Assembly: GCF_000812965.1 (NCBI RefSeq)
Contig: NZ_JSYN01000011.1
Location: 62,001-126,000, forward strand
DNA length: 64,000 nucleotides
DNA from: Pedobacter kyungheensis
GTDB lineage: Bacteria > Bacteroidota > Bacteroidia > Sphingobacteriales > Sphingobacteriaceae
Direction: 5' to 3'
Below, piece by piece: positions 51,160-60,157 of the stretch (its first letter is position 1; every line of letters begins with the position of its first letter). Both the position numbers and the translations under genes were made by a program. The notes beneath the pieces are model-generated. The model had not been told where the DNA came from and searched no databases. It was given only the letters and a program-made list of their open reading frames with translations.

Positions 51160-52953
51160 CTAAGGCAAATCCTCAAGCGCACCTAAAAAGGCAATAATCT
51201 GTTTAATCTCCGTTTTGCTTAAATTCAGTTTATCGGCAGATAAAGTTTGGTTATCTACTTTTATCCCCATTCCTGCCCCTCCGCCGCGATTATAAAAATC
51301 CATAACCTCTTCCAGCGTTTTGTAAACGCCATTGTGCATGTAAGGTGCTGTTTTGGTAATGTTTCTTAAAGTCGAAGTTTTAAAGGCATGTTTGTATTGC
51401 GGGTAATTGTAAAGTGCATAACGACCCAGGTCGCTGTCTAATTGCGGCTTAATGGTATCAGGAGTTGCAGGTACACCCAAAACTTCTGCTTCGCTTTTAT
51501 TGAAAAGGGGAGCCGGAGTACCGTTAAAAAGCGGTGCAAAATGACAACTGCCGCATTTAGCCTTACCCATAAATAAGTTGAAACCTTGTTTTTCGTCAGT
51601 ACTCAGTTGTTTCTGGTCTCCTTGCATATAGCGGTCAAATCTGGAGCTAAAAGGGGATAACGACCGGATATAAGAGGCTAATGCATGTTGAATCTTCCAG
51701 GGGTCGGCTTTGCCAGTTTTATCCTGATAGGCTTTTTGAAATAAGGTTTGATAACTTTTGGAAGCGTTGATGCGCTCTGCTGCTTGCGTAAGCGACCCGT
51801 TCATTTCCTGTTTGTGGTGTACCACATCCAGGGCCTGATCTTCTAAGGTGCCGGCTTTTAAATCGTAAAAGAAACCACGTTGTAAACCCGCATAGCTTAG
51901 TGTCGGGGTGTTCCTCAACAAAGTTTCCCCTGTTTTAATTCCGGTTGGTTTTACTAAACCATCGGTAAAGGCCTTTGCCTGGTGATGACAACTGGTACAG
52001 CTGCGGTTACCGCCGTTAGAAAGTACAGGGTCGTTAAATAAGGTTTTGCCCAAAGCAATTTTAGCATCGCTGATAAACAAAGTGCTGTTACCCACGAATT
52101 TATTTACATTAAAAGCATTTGGCTCAAACATGTTTACAGCTTCATCGCGCAATGCAGAGCCACTTGCAGCAGTTGTTATATTTTTTTTCAACCGGACTGC
52201 GTTGATTTTTTTACTGATTGGATCGAGGTATTGCGTAATAAAAGTTAGCCGGTTAAAAGTGTTAAAATCGGAGTTTTTATCCAGATAGGTAATAGCGGAA
52301 GAAATTGTTTGATCTGTTACTTTTCCCTCATATTTCTCCAGTACACCCTCAATTCCATTTAAAGCAGCAGCGGTTTCAGGAATTGACTGTAAAGCATTTG
52401 GTGTGTCGAAGCCGGTAATGCCCAGGCTGGTAATCCTGAAAATTTCTAAACGGATCGCGTCAAAGAGCTGGGCGTCGGTAAGCTGGTATTGCGCATTAAA
52501 GCGACTAACTCTTTGCAGGTTGAGCTGCATTTTCTTTACCTCATTTAATAATTCAAGCCGGTTTTCTTTTGTTGGACTCTCGTAAATAATTTCTTCCATT
52601 ACCTGAAACCCTGTTGGGTTCTCGATCAGGTTTTCGCCCAGTTCAATTTCGTCAATGGGCGCCCCGTTAAGCATTACTGCAGTAGATGGAAAAAAATATT
52701 CGATATAATATTCCAGTTCCTTGTACTTAGCCCTTGCCAGTAAAAAAGATTGTTTAATAGCTTTTTCATTTTGGTTTTGAGCAGCCTTAAATAATTTTTG
52801 ATCAATAATGCTTTGAAATTCAGTTAGCTGCCTATCGAAATCTGCTTTAACCTGTTCTGCACTCGTTTTAGTTTCTGTTTTACAGAAAATAGACAACAGT
52901 GTAGTCAGGGTGATTAATGAGGCAAAAAAGGCAATTTTGTTAAGCGCAGGCAT
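51160..52953 (-). CDS. Di-heme cytochrome c peroxidase with N-terminal imelysin-like helical domain
   Basis: Envelope protein of 597 residues; a hydrophobic start with Cys24 (SIFC) suggests a lipoprotein, though the lipobox is weak. The C-terminal half (about 290-597) is a bacterial di-heme peroxidase/MauG-type domain. It has two heme sites, CTSCH (319-323) and CGSCH (467-471), and a likely axial methionine in YMHNG (Met539). Typical members have only about 350 residues. The extra N-terminal 260 residues are all-helical, and GFQVMEEIIYE (115-125) recalls the GxHxxE motif of imelysin/EfeO-type iron proteins, with Gln in place of His. A peroxidase or iron-linked oxidase role is inferred. The PhoX-like gene lies upstream on the same strand. 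Confidence 0.85.
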   Translation of the reverse strand: MPALNKIAFFASLITLTTLLSIFCKTETKTSAEQVKADFDRQLTEFQSIIDQKLFKAAQNQNEKAIKQSFLLARAKYKELEYYIEYFFPSTAVMLNGAPIDEIELGENLIENPTGFQVMEEIIYESPTKENRLELLNEVKKMQLNLQRVSRFNAQYQLTDAQLFDAIRLEIFRITSLGITGFDTPNALQSIPETAAALNGIEGVLEKYEGKVTDQTISSAITYLDKNSDFNTFNRLTFITQYLDPISKKINAVRLKKNITTAASGSALRDEAVNMFEPNAFNVNKFVGNSTLFISDAKIALGKTLFNDPVLSNGGNRSCTSCHHQAKAFTDGLVKPTGIKTGETLLRNTPTLSYAGLQRGFFYDLKAGTLEDQALDVVHHKQEMNGSLTQAAERINASKSYQTLFQKAYQDKTGKADPWKIQHALASYIRSLSPFSSRFDRYMQGDQKQLSTDEKQGFNLFMGKAKCGSCHFAPLFNGTPAPLFNKSEAEVLGVPATPDTIKPQLDSDLGRYALYNYPQYKHAFKTSTLRNITKTAPYMHNGVYKTLEEVMDFYNRGGGAGMGIKVDNQTLSADKLNLSKTEIKQIIAFLGALEDLP

Positions 52954-52983
52954 GTTTGGGTAGAGTTGAAATAAAATAGAAAA

Positions 52984-53011
52984 ATCCCTTCCAGCTGTTG
53001 CTGAAAGGGAT
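52984..53011 (-). terminator. Intrinsic terminator after the PhoX-like gene
   Basis: On the minus strand atccctttcagc pairs with gctggaagggat (one G-T pair) around a 4-base loop and runs into T residues (52984 downward), 17 bases after the PhoX-like stop codon. It separates that gene from the peroxidase gene. Confidence 0.85.
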
Positions 53012-53027
53012 AGGAAAGCATTTTGGA

Positions 53028-54518
53028 TTATTTAGAAACGCCGCGAACAATTACTACTTGTCCACCTTCGTTGTTGTTAACCAATCTGGTTGTACCACCA
53101 TCGGCATTTTTGTACTTATCATTTGTCCAGGTGTGCGGGTGTAAATTCACCACAAAAGTATCCGGAATACCGGTTAAAGCAGAGATATCGTACATGGCAC
53201 CATATTCCCAGCTGCTTAATTGCGTATTGTTTGATGGGTTGTATTTTGCATTAAACGTAGCGTCCGTTCTGCGGTGGTTCATCTGCAGCATCGGCTTTAA
53301 CGATTTCGAAGCCATTGCAAACTGCCAGATCGTTCCATCGTGATCATTGTTTTTGTAAAATGAATCGCCATCTTCCTGAATGTATACGTAGTTTTCGGTA
53401 ACGCAAAGGTTATCAGGGTTTACAATGCTTTTTCCAGGGTTGTCGTTTCCATCAACCGCAACTTCCAGTTTACCTTTTAAAGGGTTGCTTGCATCCAATA
53501 CCAGCTTGTATACACGGCCCCACATGGTTTTACCACTTACAGGTGTAATTTTATCGCCCTGGCTCACGCCGGTAGCAGTAAAGTATATTTCGCGTCCGTT
53601 TGCAGCGCTGCCTTTCCTGTAGTCGATATCTTCTACGCGCGCCAACATTAAGGCTTTTTTATCAATAGTTTGCTGTTGTAACTGGGCACCGGTACTGCTT
53701 TTTACATTATCAAGCTCTACAAATTCTACGTCGTAGCTTTGTCCTTTATCCATATTGGTTTCAATCGGATCGTTATTGCTGCGTTTCATCACATATAACT
53801 TGCCGTTTTCCAAATCGCCTTGTGTATTAGATACATACATAGCCAATTGTCCGTCACTTTCGTCTTCGCCGATCATGATTACCGTTTTACCTGCAAACGC
53901 TCCTTTAGGAAGTGGCACTGCATTTTCTGCACTCCATCTGCCCAAAGCACTAACGGTTCTTTGTTTGTTTTTTTTATCGGCTGCTGCAAGCGGATCGATG
54001 GCGTGAATCATCGATTCTGCACCGCTTTCGCCGGCAGTTAAGAAAACTGGTTTAGGAAAACCGTGTTCTTCGGGGGTAGCAAGCGTTGCAGAGCAAAGAC
54101 GGGTCATACCGCCATCCGAATCAACAATGTATTCGCCCTTTACCGGTTTAAAGTTTTTATCCAGGTATACACGCGATACCGACTGAAGAATTTCATGGTT
54201 GTTGATCATGATGAAACCTTCGCCAGAAGGGTTTTTAATGATTCCGGCACCATCAGGTTGCGCACCAAAAATGAAGTTTGGTGATTCGGGTAATACATCA
54301 TCCGAACTGATTAAGGTGGTAATGTTCAGGTTCTCGAAACCGGGCATTGCTTTTACCAGCGAAGGGTTTACCGAGTAATCTTTTAATGTAACCGGGGTAG
54401 TGGTTTCAGGTGTTTCCGGCTCATTGTTCTTTTTACAGGCACTGATTACAACTGCCGAGGTAACGAATGCGGCCACAGCAAGGGCCAAAGCCTTTTGCTT
54501 TAAGAGTGTTTTGTTCAT
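53028..54518 (-). CDS. PhoX/DUF839-family lipoprotein
   Basis: Lipoprotein of 496 residues from the ATG at 54518 (lipobox VVISAC, cysteine about 28); eight upstream codons in frame are not needed. It matches the PhoX/DUF839 beta-propeller: FIFGAQPDGAGIIKNP, GFIMINNHEI, YIVDSDGGMTRLCSATLATP, and the hallmark NPDNLCVTENYVYIQEDG. It ends with an Asp/Asn-rich loop region. PhoX enzymes are calcium/iron-dependent alkaline phosphatases, but many DUF839 members lack proven activity; I could not verify all metal ligands. Neighbours give no clear phosphate link. Confidence 0.82.
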   Translation of the reverse strand: MNKTLLKQKALALAVAAFVTSAVVISACKKNNEPETPETTTPVTLKDYSVNPSLVKAMPGFENLNITTLISSDDVLPESPNFIFGAQPDGAGIIKNPSGEGFIMINNHEILQSVSRVYLDKNFKPVKGEYIVDSDGGMTRLCSATLATPEEHGFPKPVFLTAGESGAESMIHAIDPLAAADKKNKQRTVSALGRWSAENAVPLPKGAFAGKTVIMIGEDESDGQLAMYVSNTQGDLENGKLYVMKRSNNDPIETNMDKGQSYDVEFVELDNVKSSTGAQLQQQTIDKKALMLARVEDIDYRKGSAANGREIYFTATGVSQGDKITPVSGKTMWGRVYKLVLDASNPLKGKLEVAVDGNDNPGKSIVNPDNLCVTENYVYIQEDGDSFYKNNDHDGTIWQFAMASKSLKPMLQMNHRRTDATFNAKYNPSNNTQLSSWEYGAMYDISALTGIPDTFVVNLHPHTWTNDKYKNADGGTTRLVNNNEGGQVVIVRGVSK

Positions 54519-54743
54519 AAGTTTTGTTTTCCGTTTGCGCAAAATTACATGGGCTATGTTGCGAAAAATTAAAGCTTATGTTAAGCTAAACTGCATTTCG
54601 TTATTTAGAATGGTTCTGTTATAATGGTCAAATACATTGCTTTTTGTCTGTGAAATATAAAGTGTTAAATATGTAACCATATTCAAGCGAAATTTTGGTT
54701 AAGCTCTAACTTACAGTATATTGTATGCCTGTAATCCCCTGCC

Positions 54744-56252
54744 ATGAAAGCACCTTTATCAAAATTATTGATTCCATTATTGATCGCTATTGCCTCTGGT
54801 TGTGGCGGTAATGCATCCCATCAGGAAAGTCATTCAATGTTTGCTGATACATTAGCCAAAAATATGCTTACAGTAAATAGCATGCAAAAGGATTTGACTG
54901 TGTTGTGGGCTGCCATTAAGGAATTGCACCCAGGTTACGGTTTTTATACACCAACAGCTCAATTACAGCAAGCTTATCGAAATGTTTACGATGGCTTGAA
55001 AACACCGCTTTCAGAAAGTCAGTTTATGGATGCCGTTTATCCCTTTTTATGCCAGTTAAGGTGTGGGCATACCCAGTTAAAACATTCGGCAAATTACAAA
55101 CCGACGGCAAACGAAAAGCTACCGCATTTGCCTTTTTATGTACTGATACAGCAGCACAAGGTGTGGATTACTACCCATCAGGCACCTGAGCTCCATACCG
55201 GAGATGAGCTTATGGAGATGAACGGTATTCCTGTTTCCCAAATGGTTGATCATGGGTATAACCTATATTGTGGCGATGGCTATAACGAAACCTTTAAAGA
55301 GTTGTTTTTAAGCGAATACGATGGCTTTGAAGATGTTTGCAATAAATACTATCACTGGCAACCACCGTATCAACTTAAGCTTCGTACCAGTAAAGGTGAG
55401 TTGAAAGTAATAAAAGTTGATGCAGCTGAAAATGGAAAGGAATTACAAGCCGAACCACAGCAAACCGTTGATAATTTTGTTGGTTGGACTGTGGCTGCAG
55501 AAATTGAAAATTCACGCTTACGCTTTCAAAAAAAATCATCAACGGCCTGGTTTCAGGTAACTCCATTTGCCTATACTGATAGTACTCTATATCAAAAAGC
55601 TTTTGCGTTGATTAAACAAGAAGAGATTAGAAACCTGGTGCTGGATGTACGGCACAATACCGGTGGCGATATCAGGGTGGCAACCCGCTTGCTTGCTTAC
55701 CTGGCTGACGGTGATTTCAATATTGTTGCTGAAGTAAAGTCGAGATTTACCGACCCTGCAGCCAGCCCCTTTGCCCAATACTTTGATGCTGAAATAACCA
55801 AAGGTTTTAAGGATGGATTTAAAGTAGAAGGTAAGTCAGGCGAGTGGCATCATGTAACCGTTACGCCTGAGTTTGGGCAACTCTACGGGCCATTTAACCC
55901 TGTTAAAAAGAATCACTTTGATGGCAAACTGATTGTGCTGATTGATGGCGCTACTTTTTCATCGGGTGCACTTTTTACAGCAGCATTGAAGGCACAAAAT
56001 AAAAATGTTAAGTTTATTGGAAGAGAAACAGCAGGTTCAGAGGAGGGGTGCAATGGTATGACCGTGCAGCGCTTAACGTTGCCAAATAGTAAAATTATAG
56101 TCGATTTTCCGTGGATGCGTGTTGTTTCGGTAGCTAAACAAGCAAGTCGTGGGCGAGGCATAATACCTGATTACATCATTAATTACACTCCGCAGGATGT
56201 GGTGAGTAATAATGATCTGGATTTGAAAAAGGCCATGAGTTTGGTAAGATAA
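54744..56252 (+). CDS. S41-family serine protease lipoprotein
   Basis: Envelope lipoprotein of 502 residues (lipobox IASGC, cysteine 20). An N-terminal helical segment (about 45-115) is followed by a PDZ-like part (HTGDELMEMNGIPVSQMVDHG). The C-terminal S41 tail-specific-protease domain has NLVLDVRHNTGGD, LIVLIDGATFSSGALFTAAL (nucleophile serine in the SSG stretch), GRETAGSEEG and the conserved end RGIIPDYIIN. It would cut proteins in the periplasm or at the surface. It is a single gene, convergent with the operon at 56285-60081. Confidence 0.87.
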   Translation: MKAPLSKLLIPLLIAIASGCGGNASHQESHSMFADTLAKNMLTVNSMQKDLTVLWAAIKELHPGYGFYTPTAQLQQAYRNVYDGLKTPLSESQFMDAVYPFLCQLRCGHTQLKHSANYKPTANEKLPHLPFYVLIQQHKVWITTHQAPELHTGDELMEMNGIPVSQMVDHGYNLYCGDGYNETFKELFLSEYDGFEDVCNKYYHWQPPYQLKLRTSKGELKVIKVDAAENGKELQAEPQQTVDNFVGWTVAAEIENSRLRFQKKSSTAWFQVTPFAYTDSTLYQKAFALIKQEEIRNLVLDVRHNTGGDIRVATRLLAYLADGDFNIVAEVKSRFTDPAASPFAQYFDAEITKGFKDGFKVEGKSGEWHHVTVTPEFGQLYGPFNPVKKNHFDGKLIVLIDGATFSSGALFTAALKAQNKNVKFIGRETAGSEEGCNGMTVQRLTLPNSKIIVDFPWMRVVSVAKQASRGRGIIPDYIINYTPQDVVSNNDLDLKKAMSLVR

Positions 56253-56284
56253 CCTGGGGTAGAAGAAAAAAATGGAATTGTGAA

Positions 56285-57172
56285 TTACAACTCCTGCCTA
56301 AAACTTTTAAGCGATCCATCGTTGTTAAACTGTATATCATAACGCACCCGGTTACCGGTTATGGTACCAGGAAACCAACGCATACCACCATCCCAAATGG
56401 AAATATAGACGGTAGCCGTGGGCGCTGCACCTTCAACCTGAGCTGCTTTCTCATTGTAGGTGCTAACTACTTTAAGCGCATCGGCAAAATTGATTTTACT
56501 TAAAGGAAAGATCCTCCGCGGTATATTTCTGGCTAATACAGCTTTAGGTGCCGACCACTTTCCATGCTGATACCGGTATGCATCTACATATGCTGGGTTG
56601 GCAGGCTGCTGAAGTGCAAGGTTAACAGATCCATCCTGGTAAAAGTGTACAGACTCATATAAAAATATCTCTTTACCTTGGTATTGCGGAAGCTGTTTCA
56701 ATTTTTCTTGTGCCGCGGCTAGTTCGCTTGCAGTTAGTATCCCTTTTCTGCCTTTTTTTGAAGTTTTTTCTTCGGGCTGATTTTTTAGTCCGATGTGCGG
56801 CAGATTCATTTCTTTTAAAAAGTCATTTACCCGGTTTTGCATGGCCTTTGCAGCCTTAGGCGATTGTTTTTGTTTGAGTTTCTCAATATCCTCGAAAAGT
56901 AATTTTGCTTTACTTTCCATGTTAGTTGTAGTAATTGTATCACCATTTATAATTACAATTTTCTCCTGATGACGTAGCGTATCGGTAGTAATGTTTGTTT
57001 TAATTGTGCTGGTATACGCTCCATTGCTTGCAAAGTTGTGTTTCTGGTAGTAGGCCTTCACCAGCGAATCGTTGGGATGAAAAGTTTCATCAATGCTTTT
57101 ACTGATATGTTGACAGCCCAGGCACAGTAAAGCTAACAGTATAATCAGAGAAATATGTTTTAAGTTTTTCAT
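56285..57172 (-). CDS. Hypothetical lipoprotein, last gene of the unknown operon
   Basis: Lipoprotein of 295 residues (lipobox LLCLGC, cysteine 20). It reads as a helical, Lys-rich middle part (LFEDIEKLKQKQSPKAAKAM) and a C-terminal domain of about 150 residues with VHFYQDGSVNLALQQP, KWSAPKAVLARN, TATVYISIWDGGMRWFPG and RYDIQFNNDGSLKSF. I do not recognise the family. Its ATG overlaps the stop codon of the membrane protein gene by one base (TGATG), so translation is coupled to that protein and the two probably act together in the envelope. Confidence 0.8.
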   Translation of the reverse strand: MKNLKHISLIILLALLCLGCQHISKSIDETFHPNDSLVKAYYQKHNFASNGAYTSTIKTNITTDTLRHQEKIVIINGDTITTTNMESKAKLLFEDIEKLKQKQSPKAAKAMQNRVNDFLKEMNLPHIGLKNQPEEKTSKKGRKGILTASELAAAQEKLKQLPQYQGKEIFLYESVHFYQDGSVNLALQQPANPAYVDAYRYQHGKWSAPKAVLARNIPRRIFPLSKINFADALKVVSTYNEKAAQVEGAAPTATVYISIWDGGMRWFPGTITGNRVRYDIQFNNDGSLKSFRQEL

Positions 57173-58164
57173 CAGAATTCTCCGTTAATTTCATTTAAAT
57201 CCTGTGCAAATGCCACACGCTGCGGATTATCTTTCAGGTAAAAAATTGAAATATATTCCTGCTTCGTAATATCGAGTGCTAACAAGTCGATTACCTTTTT
57301 TATACTCACCTGGTGTTTCTGGTAGTGGTTATCGCGAAATTCCAGTTCAAATTCAATCATCGGCTGCTCGTTAATGTAGGTTCCGGTTTGTCTTGCAGCA
57401 AGGAGTTTCGCCTCGGTAGCTATGCCTTTAAATTTAATCAGAAATTTCTCGCTGGGTTTGCCTGATAATTTTCCTGCAATAAACGCCAGTAAAAACCGGT
57501 AAAACAAAAGTACTGCAGGGCAGATGAGTAAAGGATGGCCAATACTCATAAAACGCCAGCCCATACCTTCGCTTTCGGTCTGATAAGCGTAAATATAATA
57601 AGCCGCAACCGCACTTAAGAGCACGAGCCAGCCAAGAGAGGCGAGTAGGATAGTCATTTTACGGATACTGACTTCGGTAGACGCAAAAATGAAATAAGGA
57701 ATCCGTTTAACTTCCGGATCAATCAGGATGCTGACGCGTTTACCCGCCTCATAGCGACGTTCGTAAGGTTTGGCATCGTTTACAGCTGTTTGATGGGTAA
57801 TTTCACTATCGACCAGATTTTTAAATTGAATTTTGAGGTTGTAAGTATCGCAGCCAGGATAGGTATCTGGTATTTTTGTAGCTGCCAAAATTTTAGCTTC
57901 ACGCGGTATACCTGTAGTGTTGAGGCGCTCAATATTGCGTTTTATTGCAAAGTTTACCAGCACCCATTTGTAGTAATAGCCAATTAACAGCGTTACCCAA
58001 AGTAAAATAGATAAAGTTACCAGGGCCAGCGAAATCAATGGATCATTTTCGATCGGATTGGGCATGCTTTCGCTCCTGATGTTGTAATACAGCAACATCG
58101 GAAAAGGGATGGCGAAAAATAACATAAACACCATCCAGAATATCGAAAATATGCGGCCCGTCAT
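57172..58164 (-). CDS. Hypothetical membrane protein with a duplicated helix-pair plus beta-domain unit
   Basis: Inner-membrane protein of 330 residues. It contains the same unit twice: two transmembrane helices followed by a soluble beta-rich domain. Helices lie near 6-28 and 43-70, then the domain starting REAKILAATKIPDTY; helices near 170-192 and 205-232, then the domain starting TEAKLLAARQTGTY. Both domains end in a pattern like VSILIDPEVKRIPYF / ISIFYLKDNPQRVAF, reminiscent of DUF3592-type domains. Function unknown. It is translationally coupled to the lipoprotein gene downstream (TGATG) and lies 11 bases after the 122-residue gene. Confidence 0.82.
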   Translation of the reverse strand: MTGRIFSIFWMVFMLFFAIPFPMLLYYNIRSESMPNPIENDPLISLALVTLSILLWVTLLIGYYYKWVLVNFAIKRNIERLNTTGIPREAKILAATKIPDTYPGCDTYNLKIQFKNLVDSEITHQTAVNDAKPYERRYEAGKRVSILIDPEVKRIPYFIFASTEVSIRKMTILLASLGWLVLLSAVAAYYIYAYQTESEGMGWRFMSIGHPLLICPAVLLFYRFLLAFIAGKLSGKPSEKFLIKFKGIATEAKLLAARQTGTYINEQPMIEFELEFRDNHYQKHQVSIKKVIDLLALDITKQEYISIFYLKDNPQRVAFAQDLNEINGEF

Positions 58165-58175
58165 AGTGTTGGCTT

Positions 58176-58544
58176 TTAAAATTCTATTTCAGTATTTCCT
58201 TCATCATCCTCTTCCAGATAAAGCTTCCAATTCAGTGCCCGTGCTATTTGCATTAAGGGGCTGAGGTAAATCCCCTGATCAATTTCCTGACCTTTTGCAC
58301 AAACAATAGCAATTAAGTTAATAGTGAGGAAATCTGTTTCCTTATCATTAAAATTTCCGTTTTTGCTATTTACCAGCGCGACATTTATCCAGGGAAAATG
58401 ACTTGCATTTTTCAATTCATTATTTTTTGTCTTAACAAAGTATCCGGTTTGTAAAAACAAATTTATTGCAGCAACGGGATGTATGTTTTTGCTATAAGCG
58501 ATATCGCTTTTTATCTGATAGTAATTATATCTGTCGCTCCACAT
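58176..58544 (-). CDS. Hypothetical cytoplasmic protein (122 aa)
   Basis: A 122-residue soluble protein without signal peptide. Visible parts are an aromatic-rich start (MWSDRYNYYQIKSDIAYSKN), HPVAAINLFLQTGYFVK, and an acidic end (LNWKLYLEEDDEGNTEIEF). I do not recognise it; size and acidity resemble small immunity-type proteins, and the SUKH-like gene is directly upstream, but this is only suggestive. It belongs to the same minus-strand operon (61 bases before it, 11 bases after it). Confidence 0.72.
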   Translation of the reverse strand: MWSDRYNYYQIKSDIAYSKNIHPVAAINLFLQTGYFVKTKNNELKNASHFPWINVALVNSKNGNFNDKETDFLTINLIAIVCAKGQEIDQGIYLSPLMQIARALNWKLYLEEDDEGNTEIEF

Positions 58545-58605
58545 ATTTATGTTTCTTCTGCTAAAATGCCTGCTTCAACCTCGCTAATGACCATAGCTGC
58601 TGCCC

Positions 58606-59169
58606 TTAGTTCTTAAAATATTGTTGGAACCACCTGTCGAAATTTTCTTTATACTTTTCCTGTGCATTTTTAATGAGTTCATTGGGTACTTCAATTTTAT
58701 TGAGCTTGTAATCTGCTTTTATCCATTCTAAATACCGATCCAGATCTTCACTTTGATAGTCGTCTTCTTCATCTTTATAGCAATAGGCTTCATCAAAATC
58801 CACCATGATTTCGGTATCGTAGGTAAGCAGATGCAGCAATTGTAAGATGTTTTCTGCCACTACATGTACGCCGCCTTCATCTCCAAAAACCACAACGGGC
58901 ATCTGGTTTAAAGGTTTATCGCTCCCGTCGTTCCAGATAGTATAAAAAGAACCTGTACCGTTTGCCTGGGCAAAGGGAAATAACCGGGTTAAAAAATCTT
59001 CATCTTCGCTCCAGCTTTTCAATCCCCATTTGTTATCGATCAAAACACCAAAACCCTGCGCATAATTTTCGAAGGAAGAGATGTTATTTTGGAAATAAAT
59101 TAGTTTTTCGAGTTCAACAGGGATTTCCTTCAGCCCCAGGTTTTCTTTAAAATTTGTTATGTTTATCAT
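58606..59169 (-). CDS. SMI1/KNR4 (SUKH)-type protein
   Basis: Soluble acidic protein of 187 residues. The middle matches the SUKH pattern I know: FLTRLFPFAQANGTGSFYTI, then PVVVFGDEGGVHVVAENI and LLHLLTYDTEIMVD. SUKH proteins are widespread as immunity proteins against nuclease or other polymorphic toxins, but many stand alone with other roles. No toxin gene is in the window. It sits inside a six-gene operon with membrane and lipoprotein genes. The assignment is by motif resemblance only. Confidence 0.68.
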   Translation of the reverse strand: MINITNFKENLGLKEIPVELEKLIYFQNNISSFENYAQGFGVLIDNKWGLKSWSEDEDFLTRLFPFAQANGTGSFYTIWNDGSDKPLNQMPVVVFGDEGGVHVVAENILQLLHLLTYDTEIMVDFDEAYCYKDEEDDYQSEDLDRYLEWIKADYKLNKIEVPNELIKNAQEKYKENFDRWFQQYFKN

Positions 59170-59216
59170 GATTGTTCAGTTAATGATCAAATCTTACATG
59201 GTTGAAATAACAATGG

Positions 59217-59747
59217 TTAAAAAGGCATCTCTTCTACTTCAATTTTATTGTCTTTAGCATATTTGGAGGCAAGTTTCCAAAGCTTGTTGTATTTGTCAAT
59301 AAAAGCATTGTAGGGCTTATTGTCCAGACTTGTAAGCGCCTGGTTAATTTGTGCTTCAGGCTCATGCATATCAATCATTTTCGCTATTTCAAGATGTTCT
59401 GATTTATAACTTGTTAAAACATAGGAGTATAACGTAATTGAGGCCTCCAGCATTTGCCTTGTTTCGGTAGTTTGCTTAAGCTGTTTTACTTTTTCTAAAT
59501 TAGTTTCAGCCCTTGAAATAGAATTTTTCAAATATTCTTCGCAGCTGGTCACTTTGCCGGAGCCACTGGTACTTTTAAGATATTTCTGGTAGCCTTCAAA
59601 GTAGTACGTACCAAAGCGCGATATGTCATTGGTATTTAATGCTGCCTGGTCGAAATATTCTTCAGGGCTGTTTTGCTGAAATTTACATGCGGTGGCAGTT
59701 AGTACCGCCACCATAAGCACATAAATTCTGATAGATTGGAGAGTCAT
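59217..59747 (-). CDS. Hypothetical helical lipoprotein (176 aa)
   Basis: Lipoprotein of 176 residues (lipobox LTATAC, cysteine 21). The mature part is all-helical with conserved-looking stretches YFDQAALNTNDISRFGTYYF, SCEEYLKNSISRAETNLEKV and QALTSLDNKPYNAFIDKYN. A single cysteine near residue 68 could be structural. Not recognised. It is second in the operon, 10 bases after the DUF4870-like gene, and presumably acts at the inner or outer membrane face together with it. Confidence 0.75.
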   Translation of the reverse strand: MTLQSIRIYVLMVAVLTATACKFQQNSPEEYFDQAALNTNDISRFGTYYFEGYQKYLKSTSGSGKVTSCEEYLKNSISRAETNLEKVKQLKQTTETRQMLEASITLYSYVLTSYKSEHLEIAKMIDMHEPEAQINQALTSLDNKPYNAFIDKYNKLWKLASKYAKDNKIEVEEMPF

Positions 59748-59757
59748 ACTTCTTTTA

Positions 59758-60081
59758 TTAGCCTACAAAAGCAAATTTATTTTCAAAAGCCTTACCAATA
59801 AGGGGTAAAGGTTTTTCAACGCTGTTGGCTGCATTAATAATACCGATAATCCACAGGACGATAAATATATAACCCACTAAACCCAAAAAGGATAATGCAG
59901 GTACTGCCATGGCTACAGCAGTAAACACAATATTAAAAATGATACTCACTATACCCAGCCCCAGCGCTTGTCTTAAATGGTATTTGAGTAAACTGTCGGC
60001 TTTATCTTTCCCAATAAAATAAGCGACTAACCATCCGATGATGGTAATGTAAGAAATGATGGATAAGGTCTTGTTGTCCAT
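59758..60081 (-). CDS. DUF4870/Tic20-like small membrane protein
   Basis: Membrane protein of 107 residues with three or four helices (about 5-23, 41-62, 64-88). YFIGKDKADSLLKYHLRQAL is the DUF4870/Tic20-like hallmark. Members are of unknown function and often sit in small stress or envelope operons. It is the first gene of the minus-strand operon and has a good promoter 35-66 bases upstream. Confidence 0.85.
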   Translation of the reverse strand: MDNKTLSIISYITIIGWLVAYFIGKDKADSLLKYHLRQALGLGIVSIIFNIVFTAVAMAVPALSFLGLVGYIFIVLWIIGIINAANSVEKPLPLIGKAFENKFAFVG

Positions 60082-60115
60082 GGTCTGATGTTTTTAAGTT
60101 TAAAAATGTTTAAGG

Positions 60116-60147
60116 CAAAGCTGGGGTAAATGGCCTTTTTTTGCAAA
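60116..60147 (-). promoter_or_regulatory. Promoter of the six-gene unknown operon
   Basis: Read on the minus strand: TTTG (60147-60144), 20 nt, CAGCTTTG (60123-60116), one mismatch from TAnnTTTG. Transcription would start near 60109, 28 bases before the DUF4870-like ATG. Confidence 0.6.
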
Positions 60148-60157
60148 GTTTAACTGG

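Noticed and set aside
58606..59169. Classical polymorphic toxin-immunity locus
   Set aside because: A SUKH-type protein is present, but there is no toxin, Rhs or secretion gene anywhere in the window; only an immunity-like resemblance is reported.
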